The notes: generated by a model from the letters alone, not told the origin. 64,000 bases of DNA from Paenibacillus pabuli (GCF_039831995.1 NZ_JBDOIO010000003.1:3348001-3412000), one strand, 5' to 3'. Positions 17,194-29,491 are shown, numbered from the stretch's first letter. A program made the numbers and translations.

Positions 17194-17508
17194 AGCAACT
17201 GGAATAGAGCAGAAGCCCTTTTGAAACTTACCCATGTTTCAAAGGGCCTTTTTATTGTATAACTACCTACTTATTTTCCCATTTCAAACTAATCCTTAAA
17301 TCAATTTTCCCTCTCCAACCTTTAAAAAAACGCAAAAAAAACTAAATCTTTTAGTACTAAAGCATCATTTTATTCTCATTACTAACATTCATATGACTTT
17401 ATTACGATATATTCCATGAATACGATATGTCTGGAGGTCCTAGAAGAGTCTGGAATGATTCATATATACGAATAGATCAAATTAACCAGAAAAAAGGAGA
17501 GAAACAAG
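17194..17508. other. Intergenic region between lipoprotein and chemoreceptor
   Basis: It holds the lipoprotein terminator and then AT-rich DNA. TACGATAT occurs twice, at 17403-17410 and 17421-17428. Each resembles a SigD -10 box (GCCGATAT) but neither has a TAAA box at the right distance. No gene is seen. Confidence 0.4.
17211..17256 (+). terminator. Terminator after duplicated-domain lipoprotein
   Basis: AGAAGCCCTTTTGAAAC pairs with GTTTCAAAGGGCCTTTTT, followed by T-rich sequence, about 20 bases past the stop codon. Confidence 0.9.
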
Positions 17509-19275
17509 TTGTTAGCCAAGATTCGATGGAGTACCATGCCTTTCTTTGCCAAAAACCTCGTTATATCTTTCGGTAGTATTATGTTGATTGGAATCATCCT
17601 GATTACAGCAGGATACCAGCTGCAAAAAAACGTACTCAGCCAGCAGCTCTATGATCAGGCCAAGGTGACCACCCAGAAGTGGTCAGACGACCTGGACACA
17701 GCCAAAGTGCTTGAAGCCATTAATGAAAAAAGCTATGACGGTCCGGTGCAAAAAGAACTGCGGGACTATCTGGATTCCATCCATGAACTGTATCCCAACA
17801 TTGCCCAGACCTATATTTTTGGAACCGAACTGGCGGAAGGCAACCAAACGTCCATCATCGCCGTTCCGACCAACCTGGTACAGCCTTTTGAAGAATTGAA
17901 TCTGGCTGTAGGCTCCATGTACCCTCTTCCACAGGAAAACGTGGAAGCACTGGAAGGCATGAAGAAGGACGGGCAACCTGCACTAAGCAGCTTTTATACA
18001 GATGAATATGGAACCTGGACAACCATTATGTATCCAATCAAGAATGCTGCGGGTGAAATGTACGCCGCCATTTACTTCGATGTCGACGCCAATGCAATCC
18101 CAAGTGGTCTTCATAAACTTATTACATACAGCAGCATGTTCCTTATAGGTTTCCTGCTTCTGTTCATGATTCTGCAATATGTCCTGTTGAAGAAAACGTT
18201 AACTCCGATCCGTAACCTGATGAAGGGCATCGATGTTGCCAGCTCGGGGAATCTGGATGTATCCATCCAGACAGGCCGAGATGATCTGGGGATCATTAAT
18301 CAGAAATTCAATACGATGATTGAACGCTTCAACGATACGATGTCCAAAGTCCAACTGACTTCCCATCACTTGTCCAACTCCTCCAAGAAAATGTTGGAGA
18401 TCTCGGAAAATAACAATGGCAATATTCAAATGATCAGTACGAATATTCGGGATATCTCACTTGGCCTTCGCTCTCAGGACCAGGCCTCTGTAGAAAATGC
18501 ACGTGCCATGATGGAAATGTCCACCGTTATCCAAACCATCGCAAGCAGCTCTTCGGAGGTTGCCGATGAAGCACAGAGCATGGAACAGCGGTCCCATTCG
18601 GGCCATGAGATTATGCAGCAAGTCATTGAGCAGATGGATCTGATCTCGGGAGCCGTACAACACACATCCGAGTCCATCCGGTCTTTGGAAAACCGTTCCA
18701 ATGAAATTAGCGGTATTGTCAATCTCATCACTGACATTGCAGGACAAACCAATCTGCTTGCCCTGAATGCTTCCATCGAAGCAGCACGTGTAGGTGAAGA
18801 AGGAAAAGGATTTGCTGTCGTGGCAGGAGAAGTACGCAAACTGGCAGAACAATCGCAGCAGTCCGCCGATCAGATCCGCTCGTTAATCGACGAGATTCAG
18901 CGAGACATCGCGCAGTCCGCTGAAGCTATGCAGCTTGGTTCACGTGAAGTAGAGAAAGGTTCTCAGGTTACCCGGGAGACAGGTGAATTCTTCGGCGATA
19001 TCCTGACAGCCACGAACAAAGTTGCGAATCAGATCCAGGATATCTCCAGTTCTACAGAGGAAATCTCCGCCAGTACACAAGAGATGTCTGCAACAGCAGA
19101 TGAGCTGTCCGCAAGTGTTAGCAAGGCAGCTAACAGCAGCAAGCAGATTGAACAATCGATCGCTGAACAGGAAGCTTCCATGGCGTCCATTGTCAGCGCT
19201 TCGGATGAACTCTCTGCCGTGTCCAAGCAGCTGCAGGAACTAATTTCATTCTTCAAAGTTAAGCAAACAAATTAA
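17509..19275 (+). CDS. Methyl-accepting chemotaxis protein
   Basis: This 588-residue receptor spans the membrane and signals to CheA. It has an N-terminal helix (about 18-40), an extracytoplasmic sensor (about 41-200; it contains [15 protein letters not shown] and [30 protein letters not shown], a single-Cache-like fold), a second helix (about 203-227), a HAMP domain ([23 protein letters not shown]) and a long cytoplasmic helix bundle. The signalling tip is intact: [20 protein letters not shown] then [21 protein letters not shown]. The start TTG 17509 has AAGGAGAG eight bases upstream. The ligand is unknown. No chemotaxis genes are next to it. Confidence 0.95.
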   Translation: MLAKIRWSTMPFFAKNLVISFGSIMLIGIILITAGYQLQKNVLSQQLYDQAKVTTQKWSDDLDTAKVLEAINEKSYDGPVQKELRDYLDSIHELYPNIAQTYIFGTELAEGNQTSIIAVPTNLVQPFEELNLAVGSMYPLPQENVEALEGMKKDGQPALSSFYTDEYGTWTTIMYPIKNAAGEMYAAIYFDVDANAIPSGLHKLITYSSMFLIGFLLLFMILQYVLLKKTLTPIRNLMKGIDVASSGNLDVSIQTGRDDLGIINQKFNTMIERFNDTMSKVQLTSHHLSNSSKKMLEISENNNGNIQMISTNIRDISLGLRSQDQASVENARAMMEMSTVIQTIASSSSEVADEAQSMEQRSHSGHEIMQQVIEQMDLISGAVQHTSESIRSLENRSNEISGIVNLITDIAGQTNLLALNASIEAARVGEEGKGFAVVAGEVRKLAEQSQQSADQIRSLIDEIQRDIAQSAEAMQLGSREVEKGSQVTRETGEFFGDILTATNKVANQIQDISSSTEEISASTQEMSATADELSASVSKAANSSKQIEQSIAEQEASMASIVSASDELSAVSKQLQELISFFKVKQTN

Positions 19276-19298
19276 TCATTTCAACTTGCGTAGTACAA

Positions 19299-19337
19299 AA
19301 AAGATCTTTCCTTATTCCCGGGAAAGATCTCTTTTTC
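19299..19337. terminator. Bidirectional terminator between chemoreceptor and DUF3934-like gene
   Basis: AGATCTTTCC pairs with GGGAAAGATCT (loop TTATTCCC). There is CTTTTT after it on the plus strand and TTTTTTG on the minus strand, so it can end both convergent genes. Confidence 0.88.
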
Positions 19338-19355
19338 ATCTTATCTTGTGCCCAA

Positions 19356-19523
19356 TCACTGGGACTTGTCACTTGATGTTTCGGCATCGTCTTTCTTCTT
19401 CGTACCTTTGCTTTTATAAGGCTTTGGGGCACTTTTTGCCCGGTTTGCAGCGGCTTGCCAACGGTTCCAGCCTTTTTTACCCGTACCACGGCCGGTGCCG
19501 CCTTTTCCTTTTGCATTGCTCAT
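19356..19523 (-). CDS. Small basic Gly/Lys-rich protein, DUF3934-like
   Basis: From ATG 19523 (TTGGAG site) the product is 55 residues: it begins MSNAKGKGGTGRGTGKKGWN, continues RWQAAANRAKSAPKPYKSKG and ends in a mixed Lys/Asp/Ser tail. The pattern is what I recall for the DUF3934 family of small Bacillota proteins. It is highly basic and without a membrane helix or signal peptide, so a nucleic-acid-bound role is conceivable but untested. The frame continues upstream to 19586 without a good site. Confidence 0.75.
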   Translation of the reverse strand: MSNAKGKGGTGRGTGKKGWNRWQAAANRAKSAPKPYKSKGTKKKDDAETSSDKSQ

Positions 19524-19668
19524 GTTATCACTCCAATAATCCTGTATATGCTTAAAAATGACCGTCCTCGGTAACTTATTATGCAACCCAGCCCATCTAA
19601 TTCACTTCCAGCATTTCTTATTATACCAAAAATCCACGTCTTTACGTCCATTTCCAGAAATCATTGTA

Positions 19669-19697
19669 TTGTTATTCTGTTATGAAAGCGGTATAGT
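19669..19697 (+). promoter_or_regulatory. Sigma-A-like promoter of licT with partial cre-like overlap
   Basis: TTGTTA (19669-19674), a 17-base spacer and TATAGT (19692-19697) form a good promoter. TGAAAGCGGTATAG overlaps the spacer and -10; its left half matches the cre consensus TGAAAGCG, the right half does not. Transcripts from here run into the RAT/terminator switch. Confidence 0.6.
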
Positions 19698-19731
19698 GGA
19701 CATAATTGAAAGAGGAAGCTGCGTCTTCTTC

Positions 19732-19802
19732 GGGATTGTTACTGGTAAGCAGGCGATACCCAAACCAAGGCTGTCTATTAAGCCTTAGTTTGGGTTTTTT
19801 GT
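19732..19802 (+). promoter_or_regulatory. RAT antiterminator site and overlapping terminator before licT
   Basis: GGGATTGTTACTGGTAAGC and AGGCGATACC (19732-19760) are the ribonucleic antiterminator sequence recognised by BglG/LicT proteins. It overlaps by a few bases the terminator CCCAAACCAAGGCT / AGCCTTAGTTTGGG followed by TTTTTTG (19759-19802). The two folds exclude each other, so active LicT allows read-through into its own gene. Confidence 0.93.
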
Positions 19803-19835
19803 TATTATTACGACCAATTGAGGTGAAACACATAT

Positions 19836-20696
19836 ATGATCATCCGTCAGATTTTTAACAACAATGTCATCCGGGCTGAGAACCAGGTTGGTCACGAATT
19901 TGTTGTCATTGGCAACGGTCTTGGCTTCAAAAAGAAAAACGGGCAGCCCGTGGATGAGGATAAAATCGAGAAAACCTTTGTTCTCAAATCGGATAATATC
20001 CCCCAAAAACTGATCGACCTGATGGGCGAAACCTCCGTGGAGTATCTAACGTTGGCTGACAAAATCGTAGGCTATGCCAAACGGGAAATGGGCGATATTT
20101 TTAGCGACAATATCTATATTTCCCTCATCGACCATATTCAATTTGCCATTTCACGGTACAGGAAGTCCGTCGGGCTGAAGAACTCCCTGTTATGGCAGAT
20201 CAAAAAATTTTATAAAAAGGAATTCATGATCGGCATGAATGCGCTGGAGTTGATCGATACACAATTTGGCATTCAGATGGACGAACATGAAGCCAGCTTT
20301 ATCGCCATGCATTTTGTCAACGCCAGACAGGATGTTCAGGGCATGCAGCAGACGGTTGAAATTACCGAAGTGATCGATGATATTTTTAACATCGTGACGA
20401 ATCATTATGGTGTTATCCTGGATGAAAATTCGTTTAATTATTCCAGGTTTATTACCCATTTGCAATATTTCGTCCAGCGCATGGTGAGCAATGAACAGGA
20501 ACAGACGGCGTCTGGTGACAACTTTCTGTATGATCAGGTCAAAGACAAATACGGCAAGGCTTTTCAGTGCACCCAATTGATCAATCAGTACCTTGAGGAC
20601 AAGTTCGAAAGTGCGATGTCCATTGATGAGAAGGTGTATTTGACAATCCATATTCAACGCGTTACTTCCCGAAATGAAATGCAGGACACGGAATAA
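19836..20696 (+). CDS. licT: LicT/BglG-family transcriptional antiterminator
   Basis: This 286-residue RNA-binding regulator has an N-terminal CAT domain (residues 1-56, MIIRQIFNNNVIRAENQVGH and VIGNGLGFKKKNG) and two PRD domains (about 65-170 and 171-277). Histidines that PTS proteins phosphorylate are present: LIDHIQFA and DEHEASFIAMHF in PRD1, THLQYF and LTIHIQ in PRD2. When beta-glucosides are absent the BglP EIIB phosphorylates and inactivates it. When sugar is taken up and HPr phosphorylates PRD2, it binds the RAT sites before licT and bglP. GAGGTGA precedes ATG 19836. Confidence 0.95.
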   Translation: MIIRQIFNNNVIRAENQVGHEFVVIGNGLGFKKKNGQPVDEDKIEKTFVLKSDNIPQKLIDLMGETSVEYLTLADKIVGYAKREMGDIFSDNIYISLIDHIQFAISRYRKSVGLKNSLLWQIKKFYKKEFMIGMNALELIDTQFGIQMDEHEASFIAMHFVNARQDVQGMQQTVEITEVIDDIFNIVTNHYGVILDENSFNYSRFITHLQYFVQRMVSNEQEQTASGDNFLYDQVKDKYGKAFQCTQLINQYLEDKFESAMSIDEKVYLTIHIQRVTSRNEMQDTE

Positions 20697-20702
20697 AAAA
20701 GC

Positions 20703-20717
20703 TTGCAAACGATTTCG
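20703..20717 (+). promoter_or_regulatory. Candidate cre site before bglP
   Basis: TTGCAAACGATTTCG fits WTGNAANCGNWNNC with the last W replaced by G. Its position just after licT and 36 bases before the RAT2 site suggests CcpA repression of bglP. The match is imperfect, and a promoter near it was not identified. Confidence 0.45.
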
Positions 20718-20752
20718 CTGTCATTTATAGTAGGTCTCACAACTTAACGACA

Positions 20753-20844
20753 AGGATTGTTACTGGTCAAGCAGGCGATACCTAAACGATTGGCACCCCA
20801 TCCATTTTCGGATGGCCACTGCCCTCCGTTTAGGTATTTTTTTG
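20753..20844 (+). promoter_or_regulatory. RAT antiterminator site and terminator before bglP
   Basis: GGATTGTTACTGGTCAAGC, GGCGATACC (20754-20782) is a second RAT. The terminator is ATACCTAAACG (20778-20788) with CGTTTAGGTAT (20827-20837) and TTTTTTTG, and encloses a CCATCC/GGATGG side hairpin. The shared ATACC makes RAT and terminator exclusive. Confidence 0.93.
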
Positions 20845-20861
20845 TTTTCAGGGCAGTCTGA

Positions 20862-22778
<1,917 letters not shown>

Positions 22779-22815
22779 TCAGCTACATTATCCAAAACCC
22801 AACTAGGAGGAATGA

Positions 22816-24228
<1,413 letters not shown>

Positions 24229-24245
24229 TCCATAGGCATCCAAAA

Positions 24246-24300
24246 CAAAACCAGTCGGTTACACAAGGAATCCTGTGTAACCGACTGGCTTTTAGCTTTT
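24246..24300. terminator. Bidirectional terminator between bglH and MFS gene
   Basis: CCAGTCGGTTACACA and TGTGTAACCGACTGG form a 15-pair stem with an eight-base loop. CTTTTAGCTTTT follows on plus and TTTTGTTTTG on minus. Confidence 0.9.
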
Positions 24301-24327
24301 CATCGTATTGTTGGTAACGAATTGCGA

Positions 24328-25548
24328 TTACATCTCCGTCTTCGCTTGCCCTGCTGGTCTAACCCCTTTGAGAACCCGGAGAGATAACAGGAAACAGATT
24401 GCCAGAACAGCAGCAGCTGAAACATACGGATAGTTAATATTCACATCAAACAAGGCCCCAGCCACAATCGGACCTGCGATATTGCCCAAGCTTGTGTAGG
24501 CGGAGTTCAATCCAGCCACGAAACCTTGCTGTTCCTCTGCCAGTTTGGACATCTGCGTGCTGATGGCAGGACGCAAAATATCCATACCCAGGAATACGAT
24601 AAAGGTGACCACCAGAATGAGCCAGTACGTATGCACAAACAGGGTCAGCAGTACAAAAACCGCCACGAAGAACAGACATACCGAAATGACTTTTTTCTCC
24701 CCAAACTTGTTCAGCAGCCACCCGATCAGGGATACCTGCACTACCGCACCCGCGATCGATCCGAACGTAATGATGAATGCAATATCTTTGGTCGTGAAGC
24801 CGAATTTGTGATCCACAAACAGAGAGAATACCGTCTCATAGTTAGCCAGACCAAACGCCATAACGAATACGATAATCAGGCTGAAGAAGTAAGGCTCCCG
24901 GTACGAATTCAGCAGCTGGGATACCATTCCCGGCGCTTTGGCTTTTGCCGCACCTGCAGCGGGTTTACTTGCTTCTCCAGTGCTCCGTGCCGATTCCGGC
25001 AGAATAATCAGAGTAATAATGGCTGCCAGCAATCCGGCAACCCCTGCCGCATAAAATGGAATCCGAATGCCGAAATCGGCGATATATCCACCGATCCCCG
25101 GCCCAATGATGAATCCGGTCGTAATGGCTGCATTAATCAATCCCATCCCCTTGCCGCGCTCTTCTTCCGTCGTAATATCTGCGGTGTAGGCCATAATGGA
25201 AGGGAAAATCATCGCTGCACCAACCCCGCCGAGCATCCGGGCTGCGAAGAGCAGCACGGGGGCATTGACCGCACCAAACATGAATTCCGATACGGCAAAA
25301 ATTAGCATACCCCCGACAATGATCTTTTTACGTCCGAATGAATCGGACCACCTGCCCGCTACTGGGGAAAATAGAAACTGGGTAAAGGAAAATGCCGCGA
25401 CCAGCAAACCAACCGTGAACCCAGTGATATGCAGCAGATCCATGTACGCAGGCATGATCGGTACGACCAAGCCAATACCTGTAAATACGAGAAAAATATT
25501 AAACATCAACAGCAGGAGTGCGCCCCTGTTTCTTGTCAGTAATGCCAT
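24328..25548 (-). CDS. MFS drug-efflux-type transporter (DHA1 family)
   Basis: This 406-residue protein has twelve hydrophobic helices and DHA1 marks. The loop between helices 2 and 3 reads PVAGRWSDSFGRKKIIVGG, motif A GxxxDRxGRR in a diverged form. A central charged loop lies near 185-205, and motif C-like GPGIGGYIADFG occurs in helix 5. It would extrude a small molecule using the proton gradient. The TetR gene 93 bases upstream on the same strand probably regulates it; no second copy of the TetR operator is seen in the gap, so the two may be one transcript. Substrate unknown. Confidence 0.9.
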   Translation of the reverse strand: MALLTRNRGALLLLMFNIFLVFTGIGLVVPIMPAYMDLLHITGFTVGLLVAAFSFTQFLFSPVAGRWSDSFGRKKIIVGGMLIFAVSEFMFGAVNAPVLLFAARMLGGVGAAMIFPSIMAYTADITTEEERGKGMGLINAAITTGFIIGPGIGGYIADFGIRIPFYAAGVAGLLAAIITLIILPESARSTGEASKPAAGAAKAKAPGMVSQLLNSYREPYFFSLIIVFVMAFGLANYETVFSLFVDHKFGFTTKDIAFIITFGSIAGAVVQVSLIGWLLNKFGEKKVISVCLFFVAVFVLLTLFVHTYWLILVVTFIVFLGMDILRPAISTQMSKLAEEQQGFVAGLNSAYTSLGNIAGPIVAGALFDVNINYPYVSAAAVLAICFLLSLRVLKGVRPAGQAKTEM

Positions 25549-25641
25549 GATTGTATCCTCCGTAAATTGTCAAAATGTTGCTTTTTATATAGATGAGCAA
25601 ACGTATTGTTTCATGGGTTTCGTGGGTGTGTTCAATCCATC

Positions 25642-26241
25642 TTAAGCCTTGCTTATGGAGATTCCATGCAAAAATACATTCGCGGCCTGGCGGTACAATG
25701 CCACAGCCTCTTCGGGCTTCATCCCGCGAGATAACTGGCTGAGTCCGATAATGGTACTTTCCAGAATCAACGCCAGGTGATCGACATTGTCTTCCTTGAA
25801 CTCACCGTTCTCAATGCCCTGCTGAACCAATTGTCTGTTGAATTGGATATGCCTCTCGAACATCAAGGCAATGCGTTCCTCAATATCGTTCTCCTTCTTT
25901 TCCCCGGTGAAAAACTCATCGGCTGCCTTGGTCAGCGGGTGGTTCATGTCATCCAGAACAAGCTGCTCCATGAGTCCATGGACCTTCTCCGTGGATGTCT
26001 TATAGAGATGTTCCTTGGAAGCCCAGTTCTCTTCCCACTCCCGATCCCACTCATCGATCAGATAGAGAAACAGGCCTTCTTTGCTTTTGAAATGGTAATA
26101 AATATTTCCTTTGCTGCTGCCAGTCGCAGCTACAATATCTTCAATGGACGTCGCTTTATAGCCTTTTTGTACAAAAAGAGCTCTTGAGGCATCCGCAAGT
26201 TTTTTCTTGGTCTGCTCGGTTTGAAGTTGCTTTTTGTTCAT
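25642..26241 (-). CDS. TetR/AcrR-family repressor
   Basis: This 199-residue protein has a TetR N-terminal helix-turn-helix (LADASRALFVQKGYKATSIED, IVAATGSSKGNIYYHFKSKE) and a helical ligand-binding domain. GKIYYHFKSK-like sequence is the recognition helix. It probably represses its own promoter and the downstream MFS gene. The palindrome at 26261-26282 upstream of the start is a likely operator. ATG 26241 has a weak GAGAGAG/GTG-type site. The ligand may be the MFS substrate. Confidence 0.92.
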   Translation of the reverse strand: MNKKQLQTEQTKKKLADASRALFVQKGYKATSIEDIVAATGSSKGNIYYHFKSKEGLFLYLIDEWDREWEENWASKEHLYKTSTEKVHGLMEQLVLDDMNHPLTKAADEFFTGEKKENDIEERIALMFERHIQFNRQLVQQGIENGEFKEDNVDHLALILESTIIGLSQLSRGMKPEEAVALYRQAANVFLHGISISKA

Positions 26242-26260
26242 CCCATCACTCTCTCTCTAC

Positions 26261-26282
26261 ATACTGAACATTCGTTCTGTAT
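26261..26282. promoter_or_regulatory. Palindromic operator candidate for the TetR repressor
   Basis: ATACTGAAC ATTC GTTCTGTAT is a nearly perfect inverted repeat (arms ATACwGAAC) 20 bases upstream of the TetR start. The size and place fit an autoregulatory TetR-family operator. Confidence 0.65.
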
Positions 26283-26353
26283 TTTAACAGATCACTGGAA
26301 ATTTGGCAATACAAAAGGAGAATGGCCCCGCTGCCGATTCTCCTTTGTGCTGC

Positions 26354-27502
26354 TTATTTTATCTTTTTCCCTTGGCCATGCAATATTTTTAGCTGACCAT
26401 TCTCGTAACCGACCTGATACGTTACCTTATACTTCGTGGTCACATATTCGCCGTCCCCGCGTTCATCCGCCGTAATGGTTGCCGTGACGTTCATTTCATC
26501 ATTCCCATTACCTGAGGAAGAAATTCCGCTAATGGTCACATAACTTGTATTCAGATATCCTTCGCGAAACTTGGCATAACTCGTACCGCTCTGCCATTCA
26601 CTGCCGAGTAATGCATAAGCAGTAACATAATCACTCTGGTTCAGACTCAGATAGAAATCGGTCACCAATCCCTCTGCTTCGGCAGAGGTTCCGGATGATG
26701 TGGTGTTACTTCCACCGTTCGTCTGCACCACCGTTGTCGCATTTGGTTTCTCGGACCATGCCTGCACCTGCTTCAATACACTGGTAATCGGAATGCTGAA
26801 ACCAATGCCGCCCTCCTGCTCCACGACAGCCGAATTAATGCCGAGTACTTCGCCTGTCTCCGCATGGATCAATGGTCCCCCGCTGTTGCCATGGGTAATG
26901 GGAGCCGAGATCTGATACAGATTACTGTAAATGTAAGGCGGAATCTCGAAGCTGCGGCCAACACCGCTAATAATGCCTGTGGTCACCGTATTTTCCAGCC
27001 CCAGCGGACTGCCCAGTGCCAATACCTCGTCTCCGGTCTCGGCTTTGGATTTGGCGATGGTTAGCGGTGTATGCTTCTGTAGATCCGGCACTCTGACGAC
27101 AGCCACATCCGTCTCTTCCCCGATACCAATTACCGTCCCTTGATATTCCTCATGATTAAGTGTGCGGACCGTTACCTCTTTGGATCCTTCCACCACATGA
27201 GCATTGGTTATGACGTCACCTTTGTCATTATAGAGAAAGCCCGAGCCCAGCCCGCCGCTGCTCTCAATCGTGACCACTTTCTTCTGGCTTTCTTCAATAA
27301 TCTGTTTGCGCGTCTTCTTCACTTTGGGATCTGGAGCTGTCTTGGCTGCCGTCGTTTCCGCTTCCTGCGCTGCGACGACAGCCAGTTTGGGCCCGCCCTG
27401 CAGCTGATTCTCCGAGTGCTGATGTATCCAGAACACGCCTCCTGCTCCGGCACCAATAATGATGGCACAGGATATGATCGTACTCCATGTTCGTTTGGCC
27501 AT
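26354..27502 (-). CDS. HtrA-like S1C serine protease, membrane-anchored, no PDZ domain
   Basis: This 382-residue protein has one N-terminal membrane helix (about 7-25) and an extracytoplasmic trypsin-like domain. The catalytic triad is His102 (TNAHVVEG), Asp132 (TDVAVVRV) and Ser207 (THGNSGGPL). The usual HtrA PDZ domain is absent. Instead residues 265-382 look like a small NTF2-like domain (VTDFYLSLNQSDYVTAYALL ... YKVTYQVGYENGQLKILHG), reminiscent of DUF4878. ATG 27502 is used: AGGAGG lies 10 bases upstream and a longer frame from GTG 27532 would overlap the preceding gene's stop. The zinc-ribbon gene upstream is co-transcribed (14 bases away). Confidence 0.9.
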   Translation of the reverse strand: MAKRTWSTIISCAIIIGAGAGGVFWIHQHSENQLQGGPKLAVVAAQEAETTAAKTAPDPKVKKTRKQIIEESQKKVVTIESSGGLGSGFLYNDKGDVITNAHVVEGSKEVTVRTLNHEEYQGTVIGIGEETDVAVVRVPDLQKHTPLTIAKSKAETGDEVLALGSPLGLENTVTTGIISGVGRSFEIPPYIYSNLYQISAPITHGNSGGPLIHAETGEVLGINSAVVEQEGGIGFSIPITSVLKQVQAWSEKPNATTVVQTNGGSNTTSSGTSAEAEGLVTDFYLSLNQSDYVTAYALLGSEWQSGTSYAKFREGYLNTSYVTISGISSSGNGNDEMNVTATITADERGDGEYVTTKYKVTYQVGYENGQLKILHGQGKKIK

Positions 27503-27516
27503 TCCAACCTTTCCTC

Positions 27517-28761
27517 CTATTCCAGATACCACGTTGCATTCACAACAGAGACTTGCGCTTCCTCATACACACCATAATAGTAGGTTTCAAAAAAACCTTC
27601 TTCGCCCACTTCCAGCCAGCTTGGATACACATCGACATAGGTCTGCCCCAGATAGGTGTCGTCTGTTCCATAGATATCGACCATAATTGTAACGGAGGAG
27701 ATCGGCCTCGTCGCATTGTTCACGATTGAACCACTGATATACAGATCACCATAGTTATCGAGTGTTGCTTCCACATTTACGACGCTAACGGCTGCCGTAC
27801 GATTTCTCAAATCTTCTTCCGCAGCCTGCTGCTCAGCCAACTGAATTCGCTCAGCTTCCGCTTTCTCAAACGCCTTTTTCTCACTCAGCACCCGCTCACG
27901 GTACGCGGTCAGTTTGTCATCCTCCGGTGCATAGGACAGTCCTTGATCGACGGTCTGCAGGGCGGCAGTAAAATCCTTTTTCTTCACTTGCTGTTCCGCT
28001 TGCTTATAACTAATTCCCGTCAACTTGTCGATAATTTGCTTCTGCACAGCCTGGGCTTCATTGCCTTTCAGTTTCGACACCGTATCCAGCTTCTCCGCAA
28101 GGGCCTCTACGGTGGTCAAACCATCGATTTCCTTCTTCACCTTCAGTACGGAAAGTGTAACCTTTCTGTTGTTCAATGCAGCACGTACCTTGCCAAAAAC
28201 GGGTTCCTCCCGCTCCTTCAGTTCTTTGGCTACCGCCTGAATGGTTTTATCCCCTGCGGACAGTTTGCCTGTCTTCAAACTCACAGCTGCTTCATCTAAT
28301 TGATTCATCAGATTGGACGCTTTCGCCGTAATCTGGCGATCCTGCATCAGCGCATCGTAGTTTGGGCGTTTGGCGATGGCTGTGTCCAGCAGCTGCAGAG
28401 CTTCTGCATATTCCCCGTTCAGCGCTGCCTTTTCCGCTTGTTCATGAAGCAATTGTACCTCTGCATTCACACGGCTTTCCTGGTTGTAATAATACGTCAG
28501 CAGGGCTCCCATCACCGCTGCCAGCAGCAGCGGGATAATCCAGCTGAATGCTCGCCCCGGACCTTTATGGTTCTGCTGGGGTGCAGGCTGCTGCTGTCTC
28601 GATAACGATTGATCGGTGTCTCCCGTTCCGGTCTCCAGACCCACTGCCGTTTCGGCCCAAATCTGCTCCTCTGTAGAGCTTGGATCTAATAATTTCGTTC
28701 TACACTTTCTGCACGTGCTATCCCCCGGACTGCTTTTGGTCCCACATACGTGACAATACAC
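27517..28761 (-). CDS. Membrane-anchored zinc-ribbon protein with helical stalk and FxLYD-like domain
   Basis: This 414-residue protein begins with a zinc ribbon (Cys3, Cys6, Cys17, Cys20 in CHVCG...CRKC). A short acidic linker, one membrane helix (about 82-102), a long coiled-coil stalk with TPR-like repeats (ALQLLDTAIAKRPNYDALM; ALQTVDQGLSYAPEDDKL) and a C-terminal beta domain follow. That domain (VVNVEATLDNYGDLYISGSI then VNNATRPISSVTIMVDIYGT) resembles FxLYD. Zinc-ribbon proteins of this layout are common in Bacillota and unassigned. GTG 28761 is chosen because GGAGGG is six bases upstream and the next codons start the zinc ribbon; the frame itself opens at 28827. It lies just ahead of the S1C protease, so the two may act together in cell-envelope sensing. 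Confidence 0.8.
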   Translation of the reverse strand: MYCHVCGTKSSPGDSTCRKCRTKLLDPSSTEEQIWAETAVGLETGTGDTDQSLSRQQQPAPQQNHKGPGRAFSWIIPLLLAAVMGALLTYYYNQESRVNAEVQLLHEQAEKAALNGEYAEALQLLDTAIAKRPNYDALMQDRQITAKASNLMNQLDEAAVSLKTGKLSAGDKTIQAVAKELKEREEPVFGKVRAALNNRKVTLSVLKVKKEIDGLTTVEALAEKLDTVSKLKGNEAQAVQKQIIDKLTGISYKQAEQQVKKKDFTAALQTVDQGLSYAPEDDKLTAYRERVLSEKKAFEKAEAERIQLAEQQAAEEDLRNRTAAVSVVNVEATLDNYGDLYISGSIVNNATRPISSVTIMVDIYGTDDTYLGQTYVDVYPSWLEVGEEGFFETYYYGVYEEAQVSVVNATWYLE

Positions 28762-28890
28762 CCTGATCCCTCCATCAAAAAGAACGTATGTATGTTTGCT
28801 GTTTTTACATGAATCGACACTTATCATATAGCAAAAAGGTAAAATACACTATATGTTATTCCAATGTAAATGGTGCCCTGCCATGGACAT

Positions 28891-28920
28891 AAAAAAGAGA
28901 TACCGCCTCACGGTATCCCT
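28891..28920 (-). terminator. Terminator after small gene 28928-29110
   Basis: GATACCG and CGGTATC form the stem around CCTCA, followed by TTTTTTATG on the minus strand. Confidence 0.85.
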
Positions 28921-28927
28921 TTGCACT

Positions 28928-29110
28928 TCACCCCTGTTGTCCTGCACGTACCCGAATGTTACCCAGTTCATTCGCATTGATGGCAAATGCATTTCCGCCC
29001 TGTCCAACAGAAGCTTTGGCAGACTGACGAGCCTGGAATTTCAAACGGCTTTTGTCCACCTCGACCCGGTTAACCTGTTTCGCATGCTTCTGTCTCTTTC
29101 GTGTGCTCAT
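28928..29110 (-). CDS. Small basic protein, function unknown
   Basis: This 60-residue protein (MSTRKRQKHAKQVNRVEVDK at its start) is rich in Lys, Arg and Gln in its first half and Gly/Asn/Ala in its second. It has no signal peptide, membrane helix or cysteine. GGGGGA lies upstream of the ATG. The following terminator supports a real gene. I do not recognise the family. Length and basicity are like spore or nucleoid proteins, but it lacks the SASP motifs. Confidence 0.6.
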   Translation of the reverse strand: MSTRKRQKHAKQVNRVEVDKSRLKFQARQSAKASVGQGGNAFAINANELGNIRVRAGQQG

Positions 29111-29188
29111 CGTACCATCCCCCTATGATGATATATCCCGTAGTTGTGCTGCTCCGGATCTGCTCATCAAAACACCCGAGCGACCCGT

Positions 29189-29365
29189 TTATCTTTTGCT
29201 CGAAGAACGCCGGCCCTTCTGCTTCTTGATCTGTATATTTACCGCGTTACTTGCGAGCACATTGCCCGTCTCGGCATATCCTTTAGCCGTTTGATGGATC
29301 TGAATGACAATGTATTGCTTCTTCCCCACACGGTAGCGATAACTTTTCACATTTGAACGAGTCAT
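29189..29365 (-). CDS. Small basic protein, function unknown
   Basis: From ATG 29365 (GGGAG site six bases upstream) the product is 58 residues: a short beta-rich core (KSYRYRVGKKQYIVIQIHQT) and a Lys/Arg/Ser tail (IQIKKQKGRRSSSKR). The frame extends back to 29419. No terminator separates it clearly from the gene ahead; it and 28928-29110 may be transcribed together. I do not recognise the family. Confidence 0.5.
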   Translation of the reverse strand: MTRSNVKSYRYRVGKKQYIVIQIHQTAKGYAETGNVLASNAVNIQIKKQKGRRSSSKR

Positions 29366-29460
29366 GGCCATCTCCCTGTAATCGTTTTTCAAAGCATGCG
29401 CTATCCTATTCAAGTCCAAATCTTAGTGGATGTGTGAATGTGTATGTTTTATATAAATAG

Positions 29461-29491
29461 ACAAAAACCTCCCTACGATATAGTAGGAAGG
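29461..29491 (-). terminator. Terminator after VOC gene
   Basis: CCTTCCTAC and GTAGGGAGG pair around TATATC, followed by TTTTTG on the minus strand. Confidence 0.8.

Noticed and set aside
17403..17428. Two TACGATAT elements as SigD promoters for the chemoreceptor
   Set aside because: No TAAA box at 15 bases upstream of either; G at the first position is missing.
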